DNA from: Gymnodinialimonas ulvae
GTDB taxonomy: Bacteria > Pseudomonadota > Alphaproteobacteria > Rhodobacterales > Rhodobacteraceae
NCBI RefSeq assembly: GCF_037543845.1
Contig: NZ_JBBIFX010000002.1
Coordinates: forward strand, 558,001 to 622,000
DNA length: 64,000 nucleotides
Direction: 5' to 3'
The translations under genes were made by a program, and so were the position numbers. Below the pieces are notes generated by a model. It was not told the origin of the DNA. It was given only the letters and a program-made list of their open reading frames with translations, and made no database searches. Below are positions 58,382 to 64,000 of the stretch, piece by piece (the stretch's first letter is position 1; each line of letters begins with the position of its first letter).

Positions 58382-59128
58382 ATGCAGCACACAGACTTCA
58401 AGCTCGAAAAGACCGATTGCTCGGCCTGCCCGATCCGTCACCGGGCCGTTTGTGCGCGATGCGATCAAGACGAGCTGGAACAGCTCAACGCCATCAAATT
58501 CTACCGCAGCTTCAAGGCCGGAGAGACGATTGTATGGGCCGGCGACGATCTGGATTTTGTTGCCTCGGTCGTTGGCGGTGTCGCCAGCCTGGCGCAGACG
58601 ATGGAAGACGGTCGCAGGCAGATGGTCGGATTGCTGCTGGCGTCCGACTTCATCGGGCGTCCCAACCGCAAAGCCGTCGCCTATGATGTGACCGCAGTCT
58701 CTGACGTCACCTTGTGCTGTTTCCGGCGCAAGCCGTTTGAAGAAATGCTGATCGGAACGCCGCACATCAGCCAGCGGCTTCTCGAAATGACGCTGGATGA
58801 ACTGGATGCGGCGCGTGAGTGGATGCTGATTCTCGGTCGCAAGACCGCCCGCGAAAAGATCGCCAGTTTCCTGTCCATCATCGCGCGCAGGGAGACGCAG
58901 GGAAAAGGTGGCGAAGTCGGAACCGATGTCGTGTTCGAATTGCCCCTGACCCGCGAAGCGATGGCCGATTACCTCGGCCTCACGCTTGAGACGGTCAGCC
59001 GTCAGATGTCGGGCCTCAAACGCGACGGTGTGATCCAGCTTGAAGGCAAGCGCCGTGTGCTTGTCCCGGATTTCAGCGTGCTCATTGATGAGACCGGTGA
59101 TGACGCCGACGGTGGCGTTCTGTTCTGA
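58382..59128 (+). CDS. fnrL: oxygen-sensing Crp/Fnr regulator FnrL
   Basis: 248 residues. An N-terminal cysteine cluster C13, C16, C24, C27 plus C112/C113 offers the ligands for an oxygen-labile [4Fe-4S] cluster. cAMP-like beta-barrel, long dimer helix (LLEMTLDELDAAREWMLILG), and HTH with TREAMADYLGLTLETVSRQM, where ETVSRQ carries the E-x2-S-R that reads TTGAY half-sites. Regulates micro-oxic respiration and tetrapyrrole genes. AGGAG lies eight bases before the ATG. Confidence 0.97.
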   Translation: MQHTDFKLEKTDCSACPIRHRAVCARCDQDELEQLNAIKFYRSFKAGETIVWAGDDLDFVASVVGGVASLAQTMEDGRRQMVGLLLASDFIGRPNRKAVAYDVTAVSDVTLCCFRRKPFEEMLIGTPHISQRLLEMTLDELDAAREWMLILGRKTAREKIASFLSIIARRETQGKGGEVGTDVVFELPLTREAMADYLGLTLETVSRQMSGLKRDGVIQLEGKRRVLVPDFSVLIDETGDDADGGVLF

Positions 59129-59153
59129 TCAAACGAACAAATTGCCCTTCCGA

Positions 59154-59180
59154 AGCGCCCCTCGCCGGGGCGTTTCTCGT
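59154..59180 (+). terminator. Rho-independent terminator of fnrL
   Basis: Stem CGCCCC/GGGGCG with loop TCGCC, then TTTCTCGTTTTC. 25 bp after the fnrL stop, just before the ccoN FNR box. Confidence 0.85.
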
Positions 59181-59194
59181 TTTCTGACCCGCGC

Positions 59195-59208
59195 TTGACC
59201 CAGATCAA
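59195..59208. promoter_or_regulatory. FNR box upstream of ccoN
   Basis: TTGACCCAGATCAA, two FNR half-sites with a 4-bp spacer, 95 bp before the ccoN start, placed for activation of the ccoNOQP operon under low oxygen. Confidence 0.92.
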
Positions 59209-59303
59209 GGTCCGTCCTCCCCGAATTGTCGAAGAAGGGTCGAACAGAAAGCCCGCAATGTGTCCGGAACAGGCGCACGCGGGAGAAGGTGAAGGGACGA
59301 CCG

Positions 59304-60896
59304 ATGCTTGACTATTTGAAGCTCGCTATCCTTGGGCTGGTTACCGTTTTCGCGGCCATCGCGGCGAACTACGGGCACGACCTCGCCTACAAGGTCCATG
59401 CGTTAATCATTCTCGCGGTCGCCGGTGGCCTGTTCGTGTGGCAATTGCGCCGTACGGGCGAGCCTGCGGTGGCTGTACCAACAGGGGAATACATGGACGG
59501 GCCGGTCAGGGCCGCGGCCATTGCAACCGCCTTCTGGGGCGTTGTGGGGTTCCTTGCGGGGGTCTTCATCGCCTTTCAGCTCGCTTTTCCGGTGCTGAAC
59601 TTCGAATGGGCGCAAGGGTATGCCAACTTTGGCCGTCTGCGCCCGCTGCACACAAGTGCGGTGATTTTCGCGTTTGGGGGCAACGCCCTGATCGCGGCGT
59701 GTTTCTACATCGTGCAACGCACAAGCGCTGTGCGGATGTGGGGCGGCAACCTCAGCTGGTTCGTCTTCTGGGGCTATCAATTGTTCATCGTTCTGGCCGC
59801 GACCGGCTATCTTCTGGGCTCGACACAGGGCCAGGAATACGCCGAGCCTGAATGGTACGTCGACCTGTGGCTGACCGTAGTGTGGGTTGCGTTCCTGCTG
59901 GTCTACCTCGGCACGATTCTGAAACGGAAAGAGCCGCATATCTACGTGGCCAACTGGTTCCTGCTCAGCTTCATCGTCACGGTCGCGATGCTGCACCTCG
60001 TCAACAACATGTCGATCCCGGTCTCGATCTGGGGCTCGCGCTCGGTGCAGGTCTTCTCGGGTGTGCAGAATGCCATGACGCAATGGTGGTACGGCCACAA
60101 CGCCGTGGGCTTCTTCCTGACGGCGGGCTTCCTGGGGATGATGTACTACTTCATCCCCAAGCAGGCCGAACGTCCGGTCTACAGCTACAAACTGTCGATC
60201 ATCCACTTCTGGGCCCTGATCTTCCTGTATATCTGGGCAGGCCCCCACCACCTTCATTACACTGCGCTGCCGGATTGGGCCTCGACCCTCGGCATGGTGT
60301 TCTCGATCGTCCTGTGGATGCCGTCGTGGGGTGGCATGATCAACGGCCTGATGACCTTGCAAGGGGCGTGGGACAAGCTGCGCACAGACCCCATCCTGCG
60401 GATGATGGTGACGTCGCTGGCCTTCTACGGGATGTCGACCTTCGAGGGGCCGATGATGTCGATCCGCGCCGTCAACTCCCTGTCGCATTACACCGACTGG
60501 ACGATTGGCCACGTGCACTCCGGTGCGCTCGGCTGGAACGGCATGATCACCTTCGGAATGCTCTACTACCTGTTCCCGAAACTGTGGCACACACGGCTTT
60601 ATAGCCTGCGCGCCGTAAGCTGGCACTTCTGGCTCGCGACCGTTGGCATCGTGCTCTACGCCGCGTCGATGTGGGTCACCGGGATCATGGAAGGCCTGAT
60701 GTGGCGTGAAGTCGACGCGCAGGGTTTCCTCGTGAACTCCTTCGCAGACACCGTCGAGGCGAAATTCCCAATGTATGTGGTCCGTGGCCTGGGTGGGGTG
60801 TTGTTCCTCTCCGGTGCGCTGATCATGGCCTGGAACCTGTGGATGACCGTGCGGAGGGCCGATGCGCCTTCGTCCGCGGCTGTCCCGGCTGAATAA
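59304..60896 (+). CDS. ccoN: cbb3-type cytochrome c oxidase subunit I
   Basis: 530 residues, about 13 hydrophobic segments. Catalytic subunit with heme b, heme b3 and CuB. Heme/copper ligands: RPLHTSAVIFAFGGNAL (low-spin heme His), QWWYGHNAVGFFLTAG (CuB His), GPHHLHYTALPDW (His-His), and IGHVHSGALGWNG. The ATG at 59304 has a GAAGGGA site upstream; the in-frame run to 59226 covers the leader only. High-affinity oxidase for growth at low oxygen. Confidence 0.97.
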   Translation: MLDYLKLAILGLVTVFAAIAANYGHDLAYKVHALIILAVAGGLFVWQLRRTGEPAVAVPTGEYMDGPVRAAAIATAFWGVVGFLAGVFIAFQLAFPVLNFEWAQGYANFGRLRPLHTSAVIFAFGGNALIAACFYIVQRTSAVRMWGGNLSWFVFWGYQLFIVLAATGYLLGSTQGQEYAEPEWYVDLWLTVVWVAFLLVYLGTILKRKEPHIYVANWFLLSFIVTVAMLHLVNNMSIPVSIWGSRSVQVFSGVQNAMTQWWYGHNAVGFFLTAGFLGMMYYFIPKQAERPVYSYKLSIIHFWALIFLYIWAGPHHLHYTALPDWASTLGMVFSIVLWMPSWGGMINGLMTLQGAWDKLRTDPILRMMVTSLAFYGMSTFEGPMMSIRAVNSLSHYTDWTIGHVHSGALGWNGMITFGMLYYLFPKLWHTRLYSLRAVSWHFWLATVGIVLYAASMWVTGIMEGLMWREVDAQGFLVNSFADTVEAKFPMYVVRGLGGVLFLSGALIMAWNLWMTVRRADAPSSAAVPAE

Positions 60897-60910
60897 GGAG
60901 GGCTTGGACC

Positions 60911-61633
60911 ATGGGTGTTCTTGACCAACACAAGAAAATCGAAACCAACGCGACCCTCCTATTGGCGCTCAGTTTCGCAGTTGTCACCGTTGGCGGTGTC
61001 GTGGAAATCGCTCCGCTGTTCTACTTGGAGAACACGATCGAGGATGTGGAGGGCATGCGCCCCTACTCCCCGCTCGAACTGGCGGGGCGCGAGATCTACA
61101 TCCGCGAAGGCTGCTATGTCTGTCACAGCCAGATGATCCGCCCGATGCGCGACGAGGTGGAACGCTATGGCCACTACAGCCTTGCCGCCGAAAGCCAATA
61201 CGACCACCCGTTCCAATGGGGGTCGAAACGGACAGGGCCGGATCTGGCCCGCGTCGGGGGGCGTTATTCGGACGAGTGGCACTATGACCACCTGGTCGAT
61301 CCGCAATCGGTGGTGCCACAATCCATCATGCCGTCTTATGCCTTCCTCGCGGATCGCGAACTGACCGGCGAGCGTATCGGCGACCTGATGTCCACGCATG
61401 CGTTCGTGGGCGTCCCTTACACCGAGGAACAGCTGGAGCTGGCGTCGATGGACTTCATCGAACAGGCGACCGATTTCGGTGATCCCGGTGTGGTCGACCG
61501 CTACCCCGGCGCGCAGCAGCGCGATTTCGACGGCAACCCGGACGTGACCGAAATGGATGCGTTGATTGCCTATCTCCAGATGCTCGGCACGTTGGTCGAT
61601 TTCTCGACCTTCACGCCCGAAGAGAGCCGGTAA
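60911..61633 (+). CDS. ccoO: cbb3-type oxidase subunit II (cytochrome c)
   Basis: 240 residues. One N-terminal helix (LLLALSFAVVTVGGVVEIAP) and a monoheme cytochrome c domain with EGCYVCHSQMIRPM. RTGPDLARVGGRYSDEWH and SIMPSYAFL are further family marks, the latter with the axial Met. GGAGG is upstream of the start. 14 bp after ccoN. Confidence 0.97.
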   Translation: MGVLDQHKKIETNATLLLALSFAVVTVGGVVEIAPLFYLENTIEDVEGMRPYSPLELAGREIYIREGCYVCHSQMIRPMRDEVERYGHYSLAAESQYDHPFQWGSKRTGPDLARVGGRYSDEWHYDHLVDPQSVVPQSIMPSYAFLADRELTGERIGDLMSTHAFVGVPYTEEQLELASMDFIEQATDFGDPGVVDRYPGAQQRDFDGNPDVTEMDALIAYLQMLGTLVDFSTFTPEESR

Positions 61634-61646
61634 GGGGGGCCAGCAC

Positions 61647-61838
61647 ATGGATTATGAATTCCTTCGCGGCCTGTCGGGAAGCCTCGGTACGATCTTTCTT
61701 GTCGTGAGCTTCCTCGGCTTCGTGCTCTACGCGCTGCGCCCCGGCTCCAAACGCGTGCATTCCGACAGCGCCGACATCCCTTTCCGCCATGACGATAGAC
61801 CCGCGCGCGATGATGCCGGGCAGGAGGGCCAGCAATGA
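61647..61838 (+). CDS. ccoQ: cbb3-type oxidase subunit IV
   Basis: 63 residues. MDYEFLRGLSGSLGTIFLVV starts a single membrane helix, followed by a short polar tail. The normal CcoQ subunit. 13 bp after ccoO, and its stop overlaps ccoP by 4 bp (ATGA). Confidence 0.93.
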   Translation: MDYEFLRGLSGSLGTIFLVVSFLGFVLYALRPGSKRVHSDSADIPFRHDDRPARDDAGQEGQQ

Positions 61839-62746
61839 CTGACCAGAACCATTCCAACCTCCACCCCGATGATCCGGACACCACCGGCCATGAATGGGAT
61901 GGCATTCAGGAATTCAACAATCCTCTGCCGCGTTGGTGGTTGTGGTGCTTCTACCTGACCATCGTCTGGGCCGTCATCTATACGGTACTCTATCCGGCCT
62001 GGCCGGGGATCACCGGGGCGTCGTCGGGCGTGTTGGGCTATTCGACGCGGGCCGAAGTCGCCGAAGAGATCAATCGTTTCGATGCGCTCAACGCCGATCT
62101 TCGCACCCAATTGACCGAGGTGGAGCTTGCCTCCGTCAATCGCGAAGACACGCCCGATCTCTATAACTTCGCGCTTCAGGCCGGCGAAGCAACCTTCACC
62201 ACCTGGTGTTCGCAATGTCACGGCGCCGGTGCTGCGGGGGTTCAGGCGGCGGGCTATCCGAACCTGCTGGATGACGATTGGCTCTGGGGCGGCTCGCTCG
62301 AAGATATCCAAGCCACCATCGCCCACGGCATCCGCAACGAAGACGACCCCGACGCCCGCTGGTCCGAGATGACGGCGTTCGAAGGCATCCTCAGCGACGA
62401 GGAAATCGGCCAGGTCGTCAGCTACGCCTTGGCTCTGTCGGACCCTGACGGCGACGGTTTGAACGCGGCGGGCTATGAATACGACGCAGCCCTCGCAGGC
62501 GCCGGAGAAGGTTTGTTCCTCGACAATTGCGCGGCTTGCCACGGCGATGCCGGGGACGGGGACCGTTTCCTTGGCGCGCCGAACCTGACCGATGCGATCT
62601 GGCTCTACGGCGGATCGCCGGAAGCGGTCGAAGAAACCGTGCGCCATTCCCGCTTCGGCGTGATGCCCGCGTGGTCCGGCCGCCTCAGCGAGGCTGAGGT
62701 CAACGCCACGGCCATCTACGTCCACGGTTTGGGGGGCGGCGAATAG
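61835..62746 (+). CDS. ccoP: cbb3-type oxidase subunit III (diheme cytochrome c)
   Basis: 303 residues. HEWDGIQEFNNPLPRWWLWC leads into a membrane helix typical of CcoP, then two cytochrome c domains with CSQCH (near 126) and CAACH (near 234). Carries electrons from the donor cytochrome to ccoO and ccoN. Last gene of ccoNOQP; a large inverted repeat follows. Confidence 0.97.
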   Translation: MTDQNHSNLHPDDPDTTGHEWDGIQEFNNPLPRWWLWCFYLTIVWAVIYTVLYPAWPGITGASSGVLGYSTRAEVAEEINRFDALNADLRTQLTEVELASVNREDTPDLYNFALQAGEATFTTWCSQCHGAGAAGVQAAGYPNLLDDDWLWGGSLEDIQATIAHGIRNEDDPDARWSEMTAFEGILSDEEIGQVVSYALALSDPDGDGLNAAGYEYDAALAGAGEGLFLDNCAACHGDAGDGDRFLGAPNLTDAIWLYGGSPEAVEETVRHSRFGVMPAWSGRLSEAEVNATAIYVHGLGGGE

Positions 62747-62800
62747 GCCAAGCCCATGACCAACCAGAACACCGGCGGCGCAATTTGCGCCGTTGGTCCG

Positions 62801-62846
62801 GCGCCAGTTCCATGTCCTGTTCGCGCTTTACCCATGGAACTGGCGC
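62801..62846 (+). terminator. 14-bp perfect inverted repeat after ccoP, probable terminator
   Basis: GCGCCAGTTCCATG at 62801-62814 pairs with CATGGAACTGGCGC at 62833-62846, loop 18 bases, followed by TTCTTCGTATTTTC. A smaller hairpin GGCGCAA/TTGCGCC lies at 62777-62791. The T-tract is interrupted, so it may be a weak terminator or a processing/stability hairpin. Confidence 0.65.
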
Positions 62847-62866
62847 TTCTTCGTATTTTCAAAGAC

Positions 62867-62880
62867 TTGATCCACGTCAA
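62867..62880. promoter_or_regulatory. FNR box upstream of ccoG
   Basis: TTGATCCACGTCAA, one mismatch to the FNR consensus (GTCAA in place of ATCAA), 68 bp before the ccoG start. It suggests that ccoG can be transcribed separately from ccoNOQP. Confidence 0.85.
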
Positions 62881-62948
62881 GGTGCGCACCCCGCCTGTCC
62901 CCTAGACAGGATTGGCGAACAGACAGCTTTTCACAGGATAGCCTAGCC

Positions 62949-64000
62949 ATGGCCTCGAACGACGCAGCGCCCAAGCTCTACGCCGCACAGGAACCCATCT
63001 TTCCCAAACGGGTCAGCGGCCCGTTCAGGAACCTGAAGTGGGCAATTCTGATCGTCACGCTTGGCATCTACTACATCACGCCGTGGATTCGCTGGGATCG
63101 CGGCCCATCCCTGCCCGATCAGGCGGTGCTGGTGGACCTTGGCAATCGGCGTTTTTTCTTCTTCTGGATCGAGATCTGGCCACACGAATTCTACTTCGTG
63201 GCGGGCCTTTTGATCATGGCGGGGCTTGGCCTTTTCCTGTTCACCTCCGCGCTGGGTCGCGTGTGGTGTGGCTATACTTGCCCGCAGACCGTCTGGACCG
63301 ACCTGTTCTACACTGTGGAGCGCTGGATAGAAGGTGATCGCAACGCACGCCTGCGCCTGTGGAAGGCGAAATGGGATTTCCACAAATGGCGTTTGCGCGT
63401 CACGAAATGGATCGCCTGGCTTCTGATCGCGGTCGCAACGGGCGGTGCATGGGTGTTCTACTTTGCCGACGCACCCACACTCTTGCGCGATCTTCTGACG
63501 GGGCAGGCGGCCTTTGTGGCCTACGCAACCGTCGGCATCCTCACGGCAACCACCTTCCTTTTCGGTGGCTTCGCGCGCGAACAGATTTGCATCTACGCCT
63601 GCCCATGGCCGCGCATTCAGGCCGCCATGATGGACGAACACACCATCACCGTCGCCTACCGGGATTGGCGTGGAGAGCCGCGTGGCAAGGGCAACAAGCG
63701 CCGCGCCATGGCAGAGGCGGCCATCGAAAGCTCGCGTCTGGCCGGGCCGACGATCCGAGGCACAGAACCCGGCGCCACGTCCGCGCCCGAGGTTCAGGCC
63801 CCCGGCGATTGCATCGACTGCATGGCCTGCGTGAACGTCTGTCCTATGGGCATCGACATCCGCGATGGGCAGCAGATGGAATGCATCACCTGCGCGCTTT
63901 GCATCGACGCCTGCGACGAGATCATGGACAAGGTCGGCAAGCCGCGCGGGTTAATCGACTACATTGCCCTGACCGACGAGGCCAACGAACGTGAGGGTAA
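62949..64000 (+). CDS. ccoG: cytochrome c oxidase accessory protein CcoG, cut by the window end
   Basis: 350 codons in frame to the last base, no stop. CcoG (RdxA/FixG) handles copper reduction for cbb3 oxidase assembly. Starts MASNDAAPKLYAAQEPIFPK; membrane helices at about 30-46, 83-101, 158-175 and 195-210; GRVWCGYTCPQTVW and EQICIYACPWPRIQAAMM in between; two [4Fe-4S] motifs CIDCMACVNVCPMG and CITCALCIDACDE near 300-340. The C-terminal periplasmic domain lies beyond the window. Confidence 0.95.
   Translation, partial: MASNDAAPKLYAAQEPIFPKRVSGPFRNLKWAILIVTLGIYYITPWIRWDRGPSLPDQAVLVDLGNRRFFFFWIEIWPHEFYFVAGLLIMAGLGLFLFTSALGRVWCGYTCPQTVWTDLFYTVERWIEGDRNARLRLWKAKWDFHKWRLRVTKWIAWLLIAVATGGAWVFYFADAPTLLRDLLTGQAAFVAYATVGILTATTFLFGGFAREQICIYACPWPRIQAAMMDEHTITVAYRDWRGEPRGKGNKRRAMAEAAIESSRLAGPTIRGTEPGATSAPEVQAPGDCIDCMACVNVCPMGIDIRDGQQMECITCALCIDACDEIMDKVGKPRGLIDYIALTDEANEREG

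Overview
The window looks like the chromosome of a high-GC alphaproteobacterium of the order Rhodobacterales (Roseobacter/Rhodobacter group). The evidence is a TrcR/DUF1013 regulator, an aa3-oxidase subunit IV of the alphaproteobacterial type, a COQ9 protein, a membrane-anchored CycM-type cytochrome c, a VPLPA-CTERM protein and the cluster yejABEF-hemN-fnrL-ccoNOQP-ccoG. I see no prophage, insertion sequence, CRISPR array, tRNA or rRNA. Nearly all of the window is ordinary housekeeping chromosome, densely packed with 4-bp ATGA overlaps.

Layout. 0-7.5 kb: the 3' end of gshA, two DUF805 membrane proteins, then a minus-strand operon pyrB / PH-like / tail-anchored / PH-like / pyrC-like / plsY, in which the dihydroorotase homologue has lost its metal ligands. 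Divergent from it are a uracil-DNA glycosylase and moaB, across a short tandem repeat. 7.6-12.5 kb: an RND efflux adaptor and pump. 12.5-28.6 kb: mixed housekeeping genes, including a DsbD-alpha-like protein, yqgE, a Sua5-type TsaC, an acyl-CoA dehydrogenase with an MBL hydrolase, cox subunit IV with a papain-like lipoprotein, rpsU, a COQ9 gene, clpS, an RsmC-like methylase, an SDR without its catalytic lysine, two DUF4453 paralogues, trcR and an RNase T2. 29-35.4 kb: recR, ybaB, dnaX and further upstream the SRP RNA gene ffs, all on the minus strand, an old gene order now interrupted by other genes. 35.6-42.5 kb: a DMT permease, a hupE pair behind a hairpin-rich leader, a serine-rich VPLPA-CTERM protein, nudC and cpdB.

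42.7-48.7 kb: an NMT1/THI5-type ABC importer with a hairpin between binding-protein and ATPase genes, an esterase-like protein, and an SRPBCC-YCII-ECF42 sigma factor module. 48.9-64 kb: pheA, cycM, the peptide importer yejABEF, and an FNR-controlled micro-oxic respiration block: hemN and fnrL share one FNR box, ccoNOQP has another, and ccoG (cut by the window end) has its own.

The most unusual protein is YejF: its first ATPase domain carries about 105 extra residues that look like at least two membrane helices, placed between the Q-loop and the ABC signature. Also notable are a four-copy dispersed hairpin element, a perfect 59-bp direct repeat directly behind ffs, and the non-catalytic PyrC-like protein with its unexplained membrane partners.
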